A stretch of DNA of 64,000 bases from Drosophila miranda (Eukaryota > Arthropoda > Insecta > Diptera > Drosophilidae), in contig NW_022881603.1 in the NCBI RefSeq assembly GCF_003369915.1, positions 32,175,522 to 32,239,521 on the forward strand. Direction: 5' to 3'. The notes under the pieces were generated by a model that saw only the letters and a list, made by a program, of their open reading frames with translations, searched no databases and had not been told where the DNA came from. Position 1 is the first letter of the stretch; the number at the start of each line of letters is the position of its first letter. Shown here one piece after another: positions 35,366 through 48,794 of the stretch. The translations under genes were made by a program, and so were the position numbers.

Positions 35366-35583
35366 ATAAAAAGTAATACATTGTAATTGTTTATTTTTCC
35401 AATCATTTTTATTTATTATTATTCATTATTGTCTGCTTTGTATTTTTTTTCTCTTGAGGTCTTCTGAAAATGACTATTCTTAATGTTGTGAATAGCCTTC
35501 CGAATCACTTTTTCTGCTGGCTCGTCGGGTATTTTCATCTTCACCGCCGCTGAAATAATTTTTTATTATTTTATAATTTTTTT

Positions 35584-36576
35584 ACCCTCAGAAATATACC
35601 AAAATATACCGCATTTTCAAAATATACCGTAAATATACTGACGAACTCAAGCTCTATAATCCATATTCCTCGTTTTTGATATTCCGTGGAATATTAATAG
35701 CTATCTATATCTCTCAGCCCTACCCACATAATTTTATACGATTTATGCATCAATTTTTTACTAACTGGCTTACTCTAAATACTTGCTTTTGCAGCAGAGA
35801 CTAAATTTTTGCCTGGGATGACAAACATTTTCTCAATTCTATAATATCCTTTCCTAGGGTATGCATTGTTGCTTGCATTTTTCCGCAACATGGAACGCGA
35901 TTATTGCTTTCCGCCAATGAAAATTATGGCAGGAAACGGCTGCGACAGAATGTCAGGATGCGTCGTGTTAATATTCCCCAATAATTGGTAATATTCACCC
36001 TAAGTCGATGTCCAAATATAGTAATTTAAGAACATAATTTAAAAGTATGGAATGGGACTCATTGTTGTCAACCGGTTATTACCGATTCAAATAAATACTG
36101 AAATATACGGTATTATTTTCAAAATATACCGACGTATTTTTGATATTCTGGCGAATATTACTAGCTAAATAGAACCCTCAGGCCTGCCCACATAATTTTA
36201 TCCGACTAATGAATCAATTTTTACTCGACTGGTTTATTTTAAATACTTGCTTTTATTTGATTTTGCCCAAAGGTCAAACAAATAAAACGTAAGAGATTAT
36301 CTATATAATGTGTTTGTACAAAAATTGTGTGTACACACTTGCAACCATGGTCGATCTATCGGCCTAGCCCGCCAGATTCGAATCTATCCTTCTTCTTTCT
36401 AATCTGTGCGCCCAAAAGTACGCTGACCGCAATTGCCAAAACTATGCATCGTGGTATAGCCGCTCTATATAACGAATGACCCTTTTATATCTTTATTATC
36501 ATATTGCTGATTTTGCATTGCTTTATATGAATATAAAACTTGATCAAAATGGAAAGACATGATGCGAGATGTGGAT
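35584..36576 (+). repeat. Array repeat R, copy 3
   Basis: Nearly identical to R copy 2, with which it shares private variants such as the gaatctatccttcttcttt stretch. This suggests units 2 and 3 separated last. Confidence 0.8.
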
Positions 36577-36722
36577 GCGATGCGAAAAAGCAACTAAAAT
36601 TTTGTTGTAATGATTAGCTCAGTACGATGAGAAGGTGGGTCGGCGGAACGTGTATATACGTTTCACAAGAAAAGTCACACGTGCAAAAAGATTGACACAC
36701 AACTCTATTTAACTTTTGACAG

Positions 36723-37215
36723 ATGTCAGAAACAATCCCAAATAAGACACCTGCGTTCGTGGAAAAAGCTATCACCACTAGGTGAAAAAAGGTTATTGTG
36801 CTAAAACAGCTCCAAAATGAAAACTACGAAGTGCACGATATCTACAACCTGGGAATGGGTAGAAAGTACGGTCAATATTCCATTCTATTTTTTCCAGACC
36901 GTTTTCCACCGTCTACTTCGTCAGTTCGCCCTCGTCTGTACCGTCAGCTAGTGTTGGCTCGGTGCAGATTATAAATGTTTATAGAATTTTAATAAAAAAA
37001 TGGAATATTTTGTTGAATAAAATAAAGATAAAAAAGAAATAGCAAGAGAGAAATAAGAAGCAAAGGAGGCGAAGGAGAATTGATTCAATAAAAAAAAAGG
37101 TACAGAGGAAGTGCACCAGACCACCGACTGTTTCGTCTACAATCCGGCCTGTTGCCTCGACGCCTATCCGGCTTCTGAATTCTGCGATGCCGAAATTAAT
37201 AAATGCAGTTGCTGA
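36723..37215 (+). pseudogene. Unidentified coding-like islands (B copy 3)
   Basis: Repeat of the islands at 26888-27379. ATG is at 36723 and the Cys-rich end is at 37099-37215, unchanged at the protein level. Confidence 0.4.
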
Positions 37216-39423
37216 TTTACTATGTATATAACAAGGTCGAAATAATTATAGTCATAAAATCAAAATCAACAGAAATAAAATGTAAAAACATTTTGTTTAG
37301 CTTTATAACATTGTTATTTAAAAAAAAAAGCGCCGATAAGTTGCGCTTATCGCTACAAAAGGAGGGATTTTTCATCGCAACACTGTCCATTTCATTACGT
37401 TTTATTTCTGACCTTCTTTGCTCAAACCTTATTTTAGGCACAATAAAATTAAATTAAGCATTTAAAGCTAGCTAATCTTCTAGAAAATTTATTCATCTAT
37501 CGGATAAAATTATGTTTTGAGGACTGAAGGTCTTAGCTAATCTTAAGTCGAATTAAGTCAGCATGATTCGTGATTAAATATTTTTATAGCACTTTAGGTG
37601 AAAAATATCGTGGTCTTTTTTTATATAAAGATGAAGAACCTGCAAGAGTAAATATTATTTTTTGTCTAGTTCAAGTTATTATCAGTTTAAATAAAGGGGG
37701 TTTAAGTGGGCTAAGTACGTTTTTTATCAGACGGTCAGACTTCTGCTCTCTTCTGAAACGAAAAAATGAGTCGTTATATTTTAATGGGCCTTAAAAACGG
37801 GTATGGACAACAAACAAAAACAGCCAAGGCAAATTGCAAGGTTCGTACGAACCTTACCTCGGAGTTGTTGACAAACAATATACCTTGAAGTCAAAAGGGT
37901 GACTTTATCCTTTTATCCTCTTTTTTCTCGTTTTTATAAGCAAAAATTCCATGTACGTAACAAAAGGCGTTGATGAATTATTCGTCTAATAATTTTAATG
38001 TGTCATATTGATAAATCGTTCACTCTTTCTTGCGACGAAAAATTGAGTCGTAATTTAAAATGGGCTATAAAAAAGGGTAAGGACAAGGGGCAAAAACAGC
38101 CAAGACAAATGTCGAGGTTCGCGTGTGATGAAAATATTAAGCAAAAGTGGATTTCAGCTTGCATGCGGTTGCATTTTCAGGGCCGTTTTGCCTGCTGTTC
38201 ATACCCTTTTTTTTCTTCCATTATGTGTATATATATACTGAATATATACTGAAAATATACTGAATGCGAGTACGCGTTGACAATAAATCGAAAACTATAG
38301 AGGTGCTACCGTTAAAATCGTTAAAAGTCAAACCCAAACACACAGACAACGCGAAGACCACGAAGCAAGTGGATAGTGGAGTAGGAAAAAGTGAAAGAGA
38401 AAATAGAGAGAACGCGAAACGTAACGCAACAAGGCAATAAACAGTGAGTAAAGCAACCGCTGAAACGACGTGCGACGCGTCGAAATGTGAGTTCCTGCGT
38501 GTTTGTGTGTGTGTGTGTGCATGTGTGTGTTGGTGCGCTGAAAGTGCAGCTGTCGCTTGAAACAAATAAAACCGCACAATTTCCATATAAAAAGACATTG
38601 CAAGACGCAGCTTGCCAGCAATATATCAATAAATCGGTAGTGCGAGAAAACAGCGAAAACCGAAGGCGAGGAGCAAGCGCGACAAGAAAAAATAAAATGC
38701 ATGTAGAATAATTTTAACGCCCAAAAGTCTCCGGTCTGTCGGCGACGCTGACGCTGATGTCGATGCCAACGCCGACGCCGCTTGTTGAAACAAATGCATC
38801 GAAATACGTGCATTTCGGTGAAAATTGAGTTGAATTTGCACAAATGCAGTGCTGACAAAGTGAAACGAGAGAATAAAAAACAATATTAATGTGCAAAATA
38901 TGCGGAAAACTGCTTTGAAATGTGGAGAGCGCAGAACAGCGGTACACAAAAGAAGGAAAGAGAGAAGGGAGAAAAGGAATGGAATGATGGCCGCTTATAC
39001 CTGCTCTGCTTCGAAAAAGAAACCGAAACCAGCCACCAAAAATGTTTGCTGCCGGCTCTGCCGCTGCTCCTGCTGCACTCTTCGGAATGCAAACTGGTTA
39101 ATGGTTCATTTCTAGACACAGCCGGCTTGAGCAACTGTGGCCATATTTTTTCTTCTTTTGCGCTCTTCCCTTTTGAAACTGTTCTCGCCGCCTCCGTTTT
39201 GTGCCGCTCTTCTAAGATAAAGAGCGCGCGTCTCGAGATAAATGCGAAAAATATTGTATCTCAATGGCCGCGGTGTTTCCGATGTGAAAATTAAACGAAA
39301 CCGTATTCATTATTTTGTGTTTGTTCTGCTCAACAGAAAAGTGTGTATTAAAAAACCTCAATAGCACCCACATTACGACGAGAAAACTCAAACGACAAAA
39401 CCATAGTTGAATTGAGTGAGAAT

Positions 39424-39458
<35 letters not shown>

Positions 39459-39474
39459 TAAATACACCGCTACA

Positions 39475-39606
39475 ATGTCGGAAGAAGTAGATCGCAACGA
39501 TCCCGAGCTGAAATACCTTTCGGTGGAACGGAACCAATACAATGATCCGGCCACACAGGCGGAATGGACACAGAAGCGCCTGGTCTGGGTGCCCCACGAG
39601 AATCAA
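39475..39606 (+). CDS. zip: zip first coding exon, copy 3
   Basis: Identical in protein to copies 1 and 2, with an intact donor gtgagttc. It is the nearest intact exon-1 copy to exon 2, although still 11 kb away with the LINE insertion between them. Confidence 0.9.
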
Positions 39607-39984
39607 GTGAGTTCTACTGAAGAACCTTGCCCACATATTCCTCCTGCATATTCGCACATTCATTTCTCTGCTGAAATCATCAGCGTTAAAAGATGCCACA
39701 GTTCTTCAAGTTGGTCAAAAACCAAATCAATTTGCCGCTAAAAGGGTTTTGCACAACATTTTCCAATTTGCATATCGCAGCCACACTCTGACTCACTCAC
39801 ACCAAACAAAAGAGAACGAAAGAGCGGGAGAGCAGGGTCAGGGATCCAGCGAGAGCGAGGCAAAACAAGTTTGTAATCTCTGTCCCTGTATTAGTGTTGA
39901 GATATGTTCTGCATGTGTGTGTTTGTGTGTGTGTGTGAGTACTGCCTCTAGCTACCCTGCAGTACGGGTCATTAATGACTCAGC

Positions 39985-40320
39985 TGCTGACACGTCGATG
40001 ACCGCGTCACTACCCCCGATGACATAGTCGATGACCGGCCATACGCTGAGCTGATGACATTAACATGGAGATGTCCTAGGGCATAATCGATGACATTGTC
40101 ATCGAGCATTGCCGAAAAATCATGACTTAATAAGCGATGATTTTTCACGATTTTTTGGCTTAAATCATCGCTTATTAAATGCATGATTTTTGCCTAAAGA
40201 TCATGCACATAATAAGCGATGATTTTTACCTAAAAATCATGAATTTTATAGGTGATGATTTTTACCTAAATATCATGCACTTAATAAGTGATGATTTGTC
40301 ACGTAAAATCATGCATTTAA
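39985..40320 (+). repeat. GATGAC cluster and minisatellite (B copy 3)
   Basis: Longer form, as in copy 2. Private bases include gtgatgatttgtcacg near 40288, which is shared with copy 4. Confidence 0.75.
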
Positions 40321-40540
40321 TATAAAAAGTAATACATTGTAATTGTTTATTTTTCCAATTATTTTTATTTATTATTATTCATTATTGTCTGCTTTGTATT
40401 TTTTTTTCTCTTGAGGTCTTCTGAAAATGACTATTCTTAATGTTGTGAATAGCCTTCCGAATCACTTTTTCTGCTGGCTCGTCGGGTATTTTCATCTTCA
40501 CCGCCGCTGAAATAATTTTTTATTATTTTATAATTTTTTT

Positions 40541-41534
40541 ACCCTCAGAAATATACCAAAATATACCGCATTTTCAAAATATACCGTAAATATACTGACG
40601 AACTCAAGCTCTATAATCCATATTCCTCGTTTTTGATATTCCGTGGAATATTAATAGCTATCTATATCTCTCAGCCCTACCCACATAATTTTATACGATT
40701 TATGAATCAATTTTTTACTAACTGGCTTACTCTAAATACTTGCTTTTGCAGCAGAGACTAAATTTTTGCCTGGGATGACAAACATTTTCTCAATTCTATA
40801 ATATCCTTTCCTAGGGTATGCATTGTTGCTTGCATTTTTCCGCAACATGGAACGCGATTATTGCTTTCCGCCAATGAAAATTATGGCAGGAAACGGCTGC
40901 GACAGAATGTCAGGATGCGTCGTGTTAATATTCCCCAATAATTGGTAATATTCACCCTAAGTCGATGTCCAAATATAGTAATTTAAGAACATAATTTAAA
41001 AGTATGGAATGGGACTCATTGTTGTCAACCGGTTATTACCGATTCAAATAAATACTGAAATATACGGTATTATTTTCAAATATATACCGACGTATTTTTG
41101 ATATTCTGCGAATATTACTAGCTAAATAGAACCCTCAGGCCTGCCCACATAATTTTATCCGACTAATGAATCAATTTTCTACTCGACTGGTTTATTTTAA
41201 ATACTTGCTTTTATTTGATTTTGCCCAAAGGTCAAACAAATAAAACGTAAGAGATTATCTATATAATGTGTTTGTACAAAAATTGTGTGTACACACTTGC
41301 AACCATGGTCGATCTATCGGCCTAGCCCGCCAGATTCGAATCTATCCTTCTTCTTTCTAATCTGTGCGCCCAAAAGTACGCTGACCGCAATTGCCAAAAC
41401 TATGCATCGTGGTATAGCCGCTCTATATAACGAATGACCCTTTTATATCTTTATTATCATATTGCTGATTTTGCATTGCTTTATATGAATATAAAACTTG
41501 ATCAAAATGGAAAGACATGATGCGAGATGTGGAT
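40541..41534 (+). repeat. Array repeat R, copy 4
   Basis: Copy 4 of R has small private indels near 41081 (tcaaatatatacc) and 41105 (tctgcgaat). Confidence 0.8.
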
Positions 41535-41682
41535 GCGATGCGAAGTAAAGCAACTAAAATTTTGTTGTAATGATTAGCTCAGTACGATGAGAAGGTGGGT
41601 CGGCGGAACGTGTATATACGTTTCACAAGAAAAGTCACACGTGCAAAAAGATTGACACACAACTCTATTTAACTTTTGACAG

Positions 41683-42175
41683 ATGTCAGAAACAATCCCA
41701 AATAAGACACCTGCGTTCGTGGAAAAAGCTATCACCACTAGGTGAAAAAAGGTTATTGTGCTGAAACAGCTCCAAAATGAAAACTACGAAGTGCACGATA
41801 TCTACAACCTGGGAATGGGTAGAAAGTACGGTCAATATTCTATTCTATTTTTTCCAGACCGTTTTCCACCGTCTACTTCGTCAGTTCGCCCTCGTCTGTA
41901 CCGTCAGCTAGTGTTGGCTCGGTGCAGATTATAAATGTTTATAGAATTTTAATAAAAAAATGGAATATTTTGTTGAATAAAATAAAGATAAAAAAGAAAT
42001 AGCAAGAGAGAAATAAGAAGCAAAGGAGGCGAAGGAGAATTGATTCAATAAAAAAAAAGGTACAGAGGAAGTGCACCAGACCACCGACTGTTTCGTCTAC
42101 AATCCGGCCTGTTGCCTCGACGCCTATCCGGCTTCTGAATGCTGCGATGCCGAAATTAATAAATGCAGTTGCTGA
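41683..42175 (+). pseudogene. Unidentified coding-like islands (B copy 4)
   Basis: Repeat of the islands at 26888-27379. There is one synonymous change in the first island (CTA to CTG in VIVLKQ). In the Cys-rich end one Phe codon becomes Cys (TTC to TGC at about 42139-42143). The stop codon at 42173 lies just before the LINE target-site duplication, so the LINE did not interrupt it. Confidence 0.4.
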
Positions 42176-42345
42176 TTTACTATGTATATAGGTTAGGTTA
42201 GGTTGAGGCGGCTGCCGGGCTCGCTCGGAACCCGTCACACTTAGGCCGGTTTCGGCCCGTTGTGATACCGCATAGGATCATTTCCTTCCTGCGTTGTGAG
42301 ACTTCCTGTCAGCAATTATCCAGCCAGATGCTCTCACAAAGTTCG

Positions 42346-45300
42346 CTATCCTCCTGGACATAGTTTGGACATCTCTGAGATGTCGTGTAGAAAGGCTGAG
42401 CCCAGGTGCTGTAGCCTTCTTCTGCTGAGAGCTGGGCAGGAGCAGAACAGATGTTCCACTGTCTCCTCCTCTTCCTCGTCTCTACAGCTGCGACAAAAAT
42501 CGTTATGTGGGGCCCCCAGCCTGTTAGCGTGGGTGCCTATTAGCCAGTGTCCCGTGAGGGAACGTGTGACCACGCTGCACCTTTTCCTGCTTAACTTGAG
42601 GAGCTCGGAGGTGCGCTTCATGTCCATGGTCGGCCATGTTTGCCGAGTTGTGCGACATCGTGGCACTGTTTGCCACATATCGTTGTTTAGTCGCTTGTAT
42701 TGCTCCCTTATAATGAGCTTACAGGTGGCCATTGGCATACAGATATCCTCCTTGTCTTGGAGAAGGGGGATTGTAGTGCCAGATCTGGCCAGCTCGTCCG
42801 CTATACAGTTGCCCTCGATGTCCCGGTGGCCCGGGACCCAAATCAGGCTAATAGCAAATTGCTGAGCCATCTCGTGCAGAGATTTGCGGCAGTCTGCCAC
42901 GGTGGCCGAGTTCGAGGAAATCGCGCTCAGCGATTTGATCGCAGCCTGGCTGTCGCTATAAATGTTTAGCTTGGTTGCCGTGACGGCAGCCGCTTGTAGG
43001 CAGTCTAGAGCCTCCCTGATTGCTATGACTTCCGCTTGAAAGACACTGCAATGATCTGGGAGTCTGAAGGAATGCCTTATGCTTAGCTGTTCAGAGTAGA
43101 TTCCCCTCCGACTCTGTCGTCCAGCTTTGATCCATCTGTGAAGATGTTTATGGCCCCATCTGGGCCTGGGAGTCCCTCGAGCCATTCGTCTCTGTGAGGG
43201 ATGATTGTGTCGAAGGGAGTGTCTGTGTACTCTCTTGGAACTTGGTAGTCTGTTTTTGAGGGGACGGTACTGCTATTATTTAATATGGCTGAGTGACCTA
43301 TGCACTGTGTCACCATTGATCTGAGTCTCTTAGACGTATTGCTGCTGCTTCTGCCGTTCCTTTCCTGCGAGGTCAAGGCTCTGTAGGCATAGGATGGCAT
43401 TTAGCGCATCATTTGGGGTGGTGCGAAGAGCTCCGCTGATGCATAGGGCGGCAGTCCGCTGGACTTTGCCCAGTTGCTTGGTGATCGCCCTTTTTGATAG
43501 GGCCGGCCACCACACCGTAACTCCGTAGAGTAGTATTGGTCTAACTATAGCTTGATATATCCATTGGACTATGCTTGGGATCATTCCCCATCTTAGCCCA
43601 ATAGCTTTTTTGCATGTGTAGAGTGCAGTCATTGCCTTCTTCACTCTGTCTTTGACATTCAGGTTCCAGCTAAGCTTCTTGTCAATTACCAACCCTAAGT
43701 AACTGGCACTGTCGCTAAAGGAGAGCCTGCATCCTTGTAGTATTGGAGGGTTGAGGGGCGGGACCTTGTATTTATTTGTGAATAGTACGAGTTCCGTTTT
43801 TGAGGGATTTACTCCCAGACCGCGCGATTCTGTCCAATCCGACAGTTGCGCTAGCTTTGTGGACATTAAGTCGCACAGTGTTTGGGGGTATTTCCCCGAG
43901 AAGATAATCGCAACGTCGTCCGCATAGGCCACGACATTGCAGCCCCCCCCTTCCAGGTCACATAGAATCTTGTTGACTGCTATGTTCCACAGAAGAGGAG
44001 ACAGGACACCACCTTGCGGGGTGCCTCTGTTGACATACCTTGACTGGGCGGACGATCCCATCGATGATGTCACCGTCCTGCATGTGAGCAATTGATCAAT
44101 GAGCATCACCAAGTGACGGTCCACCCCAGGTCAGTCAGGGCTTCTGTAATGGCGCCCGGTACAACGTTGTTGAAAGCTCCCTCAATATCGAGAAAGGCTA
44201 TGAGTGAGTACTCTTTGTGATGCAGAGATTTCTCTACCGCTGAGATCACTTCATGAAGAGCCGTTTCCGTGGATTTTCCTTTCCGGTAGGCATGCTGTGC
44301 GCCTGACAGCAACTGAGGGTGTATAGTTGTCCTCAGTTGCAGCCCGACGAGTCTCTCAAAGGTTTTGAGAAGGAAGGACGATAGGCTGATTGGTCTAAAG
44401 TCTTTTGCAGCTGAGTGCGAGGCTTTCCCAGCTTTGGGAATGAAGACTATCTTTGCCTTAAGAAATGTTCGCGGATTGTACCCACAGCCAGTATCTTCCT
44501 GAAGATACCTTGTAGCCAGTTGATGGCCGTATCCCCGGCCTTCTGAAGTTGGGCCGGGATTACCTGGTCGGGGCCTGGCGATTTGAACGGGTTGAAGCTG
44601 TTTATTGCCCAGCTTATGTTACCTTTTGTGAGGATGTGATCCATCGAGGTTACCGGTCCCTGTCCTGGAAGATGTGCCGTCTCGATGGTTGTGCACCCTG
44701 GAAAATGTGTGTCTAGTAGAATCTGCAGGGACTCCTCACTGGAGTTAGTCCACGTGCCGTCATTCCTTTTAAGATACCCTACCGAGGGTTAGTTTTTGAG
44801 AGAATCTTGCGAAGCCTTGCGGCCTCTGACGTTTCCTCAATTTCCGAACAAAATTTTTGCCAAGAGGCCCTTTTTGCTTTCCTTGTTTCCTTTTTATATA
44901 GTGACAGACTGATTTTGTAGTCTGCCCAGTGGCTCTCCTCGTTCGCGCTTTTGGCCCTGTTGAAGAGGGTCCTGCAGCTTTTACGTAGGATGTCTATTTG
45001 TTTTGACCCCTTTTTCCCCTAGGTTTGCTAGAGGGGCACGCTGCCGCGAAGGCTTTGTTGCATGCCTCTGTGAACCTGTTCACTAGGCGATCTAGGTCGT
45101 CTTTTGTGTCAGGGCATGATGGTGCTTTGGAGGGGAGTAAGTCCTCCAGGGCTGAGCTATATTTTTCCCAGTTGGCTTTCCTGGGATTAATATAGTCCTT
45201 AGGTTTCGGACACTCGAGGGATAGTGTGGTCTCGATGTATCTGTGGTCAGAGAAAGAGTGGTCATCAAGGACTTGCCAACTCTTGACTATGTCTAACAGG

Positions 45301-45876
45301 TTGGAAGACACTAGGGTGATGTCAATAACCTCCTGTCGATTTTTAATTATAAAAGTGGGGTCGTTGCCCCGATTACAAATAAATAGATTTGAGTTGAGGA
45401 TGAAGCTGAAAAGTGACTCACCCCTTACATTTGTGTTCGAGCTCCCCATTGAGTGTGGTGAGCGTTGGCATCGCAACCTATTAATAGGTCTATGTCCGAC
45501 CTCTCGCTGTCGCTGGCTAGTTTGCGAACCAGGTCGTTGGGAGGATCGTTTCTCTCATGGGCCATGTAGGACGACATCAGCCTTAGATGTGTCCTTTCAG
45601 CTCTAGGCTTGCCGCCGTGTTGTCGCTATCGCTATAGTTATGGAGCAGAAAGATATTAAGGTGCTTTCTGGCGAGAATGCAGGTGCGGGTTTTACCTTCA
45701 TGTTGAGCTACAATTATCTTGTACTCCTTCGACCCTAGTCCACAAACCTTGTCTCCCACTATCCAAGGTTCCTGGATCAGGGCTACGTCTGCTCCGCTCT
45801 CTTCGAGGCGGAGTATAAGAGCAGCGGATGCTGCCTTACAGTGGTGGAGATTGATCTGAAGGAGCCTCAAGGACAT
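42346..45876 (-). pseudogene. LOA-like LINE ORF2 (endonuclease, RT, RNase H), frameshifted
   Basis: The endonuclease starts MSLRLLQINLHHCKAASAAL (45876) with ALIQEPWIVG. It continues, after a one-base loss near 45450, with RGESLFSFILNSN and HSFSDHRYIET. RT follows with FKSPGPDQVIPAQLQ (about 44590), a frame break at about 44450, KIVFIPKAGKAS, AYRKGKSTETALHEV, another break near 44110, GTPQGGVLSPLLWN and AYADDVAIIFSG (about 43925). RNase H has INIFTDGSKLDD, a frame break near 43100, then YSDSQAAIKSLSA and IWVPGHRDIEGNCIADELA. The end is a zinc finger, CRSCRDEEEEETVEHLFC. All catalytic motifs are recognisable, but at least four frame breaks make it inactive or poorly sequenced. Confidence 0.8.
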
Positions 45877-45912
45877 CCTTAGTGTTCTCCACCACTGTAA
45901 TGTCGCATCCGA

Positions 45913-46286
45913 TCATCCTCGACTTCCTCGTGGCAACACATAGCCCTCTGGGTCTATCTCCGTGTGATCGTCGGGTGCTTCGATCTCCGAGGCAGCGTCC
46001 TGCTCAACTGGCTTGTCGACAGGACGTGACTCGGCCGCCGCATCCGACTTGTAGACCTTTACGGTCACAGAGCTGAACCCAAAATTGAGCTCGCCTTTGG
46101 CAGCTCCCCTTTGGGACCCCTTTGGGCTTTCCCTAGCATCTTCCGCCGCGCAGGTTTTCCCTGCTGACTTGCGGGTCGGGCCAGGCCTTTGGCCGCTGCC
46201 TTCCCTGTTTGGGATTGCTCCTGTTGGCATTTGGGAGTGCCAGACTCATTTTTTTTGTTTTTAAATTCTTCCATTCTTTTTCCCAC
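45913..46286 (-). pseudogene. LOA-like LINE ORF1 remnant
   Basis: Short overlapping open stretches (46286-46065 and 46230-45913) are rich in Lys, Gln, Ser and Gly and carry no recognisable domain. They lie just upstream of the endonuclease, where ORF1 should end. Full ORF1 proteins with zinc knuckles are much longer, so this is the 5'-truncated tail of ORF1. Confidence 0.5.
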
Positions 46287-48607
46287 GAGCTGCAGAGAAG
46301 GGGTACGGTCCGTCCGGGCAGAGATCCACGTTGCCCGGATAAGGCATACTTAGAACAGGGGCTGCCAAGTCCTGAGTACTATGTATATAACAAGGTCGAA
46401 ATAATTATAGTCATAAAATCAAAATCAAAATCAACAGAAATAAAATGTAAAAACATTTGTTTAGCTTTATAACATTGTAATTTAAAAAAAAAGCGCCGAT
46501 AAGTTGCGCTTATCGCACAAAAATACCGATATTTTTTCGCAAGCCTGGAGGGATTTTTCATCGCAACACTATCCATTTCATTACGTTTTATTTCTGACCT
46601 TCTTTGCTCAAACCTTATTTTAGGCACAATAAAATTAAATTAAGCATTTAAAGCTAGCTAATCTTCTAGAAAATGTATTCATCTATCGATAAAATTATGT
46701 TTTGAGGACTGAAGGTCTTAGCTAATCTTAAGTCGAATTAAGTCAGCATGATTCGTGATTAAATATATTTATAGCACTTTAGGTGAAAAATATCGTGGTC
46801 TTTTTTTATATAAAGATGAAGAACCTGCAAGAGTAAATATTATTTTTTGTCTAGTTCAAGTTATTATCAGTTTAAATAAAGGGGGTTTAAGTGGGCTAAG
46901 TACGTTTTTTATCAGACGGTCAGACTTCTGCTCTCTTCTGAAACGAAAAAATGAGTCGTTATTTTTTAATGGGCCTTAAAAACGGGTATGGACAACAAAC
47001 AAAAAAAGCCAAGGCAAATTGCAAGGTTCGTACGAACCTTACCTCGGCGTTGTTGACAAACAATATACCTTGAAGTCAAAAGGGTGACTTTATCCTTTTA
47101 TCCTCTTTTTTCTCGTTTTTATAAGCAAAATTCCATGTAGGTAACAAAAGGGGTTGATGAATTATTCGTCTAATAATTTTAATGTGTCATATTGATAAAT
47201 CGTTCACTCTTTCTTGCGACGAAAAATTGAGTCGTAATTTAAAATGGGCTATAAAAAGGGTAAGGACAAGGGGCAAAAACAGCCAAGACATATGTCGAGG
47301 TTCGCGTGTGATGAAAATATTAAGCAAAAGTGGATTTCAGCTTGCATGCGGTTGCATTTTCAGGGCCGTTTTGCATGCTGTTCATACCCTTTTTTTTCTT
47401 CCATTATGTGTATATATATACTGAATATATACTGAAAATATACTGAATGCGAGTACGCGTTGACAATAAATCGAAAACTATAGAGGTGCTACCGTTAAAA
47501 ATCGTTAAAAGTCAAACCCAAACACACAGACAACGCGAAGACCACGAAGCAAGTGGATAGTGGAGTAGGCAAAAGTGAAAGAGAAAATAGAGAGAACGCG
47601 AAACGTAACGCAACAAGGCAATAAACAGTGAGTAAAGCAACCGCTGAAACGACGTGCGACGCGTCGAAATGTGAGTTCCTGCGTGTTTGTGTGTGTGTGT
47701 GTGCATGTGTGTGTTGGTGCGCTGAAAGTGCAGCTGTCGCTTGAAACAAATAAAACCGCACAATTTCCATATAAAAAGACATTGCAAGACGCAGCTTGCC
47801 AGCAATATATCAATAAATCGGTAGTGCGAGAAAACAGCGAAAACGAAGGCGAGGAGCAAGCGCGACAAGAAAAAATAAAATGCATGTAGAATAATTTTAA
47901 CGCCCAAAAGTCTCCGGTCTGTCGGGCGACGCTGACGCTGACGCTGATGTCGATGCCAACGCCGACGCCGCTTGTTGAAACAAATGCATCGAAATACGTG
48001 CATTTCGGTGAAAATTGAGTTGAATTTGCACAAATGCAGTGCTGACAAAGTGAAACGAGAGAATAAAAAACAATATTAATGTGCAAATATGCGGAAAACT
48101 GCTTTGAAATGTGGAGAGCGCAGAACAGCGGTACACAAAAGAAGGAAAGAGAGAAGGGAGAAAAGGAATGGAATGATGGCGCTTATACCTGCTCTGCTTC
48201 GAAAAAGAAATCGAAACCAGCCACCAAAATGTTTGCTGCGGCTCTGCCGCTGCTCCTGCTGCACTCTTCGGAATGCAAACTGGTTAATGGTTCATTTCTA
48301 GACACAGCCGGCTTGAGCAACTGTGGCCATATTTTTTCTTCTTTTGCGCTCTTCCTTTTGAAACTGTTCTCGCCGCTCCGTTTTGTGCGCTCTTTCTAAG
48401 ATAAAGAGCGCGCGTCTCGAGATAAATGCGAAAAATATTGTATCTCAATGGCCGCGGTGTTTCGATGTGAAAATTAAACGAAACCGTATTCATTATTTTG
48501 TGTTTGTTCTGCTGAACAGAAAAGTGTGTATTAAAAAACCTCAATAGCACCCACATTACGACGAGAAAACTCAAACGACAAAACCATAGTTGAATTGAGT
48601 GAGAATA

Positions 48608-48647
<40 letters not shown>

Positions 48648-48663
48648 TAAATACACCGCTACA

Positions 48664-48794
48664 ATGTCGGAAGAAGTAGATCGCAACGATCCCGAGCTGA
48701 AATACCTTTCGGTGGAACGGAACCAATACAATGATCCGGCCACACAGGCGGAATGGACACAGAAGCGCCTGGTCTGGGTGCCCACGAGAATCAA
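48664..48794 (+). pseudogene. zip: zip first coding exon, copy 4, one-base deletion
   Basis: Same exon, but gtgcccacgag at about 48778-48787 lacks one C relative to gtgccccacgag in the other copies. The frame changes after LVWVP and reaches TGA at the donor. This exon is the one directly preceding exon 2 (50844). The loss is in a C run and lies in a segment crowded with one-base deletions, so it may be a consensus error. Confidence 0.85.

Larger units (their letters stand above)
31622..35583 (+). repeat. Array block B, copy 2
   Basis: Same content as block B copy 1, very closely matching over about 4 kb, with the longer form of the minisatellite. Confidence 0.85.
36577..40540 (+). repeat. 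Array block B, copy 3
   Basis: Same content as copy 2. It has a few private changes, such as cacacagacaac for cacagagacaac near 38340 (shared with copy 4). Confidence 0.85.
42191..46377 (-). mobile_element. LOA-like LINE inserted in B copy 4
   Basis: This non-LTR retrotransposon of about 4.2 kb runs leftward. The flanks share tactatgtatata (about 42178-42190 and 46376-46388), a 13-bp target-site duplication. The uninterrupted B copies have that sequence once, which proves the insertion. Its 3' end on the minus strand is CAACCTAACCTAACC. Order from the 5' side is an ORF1 remnant, endonuclease, reverse transcriptase, RNase H and a Cys-His finger. The RNase H points to the LOA/I group. It is 5'-truncated and has several frameshifts. 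Confidence 0.85.
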
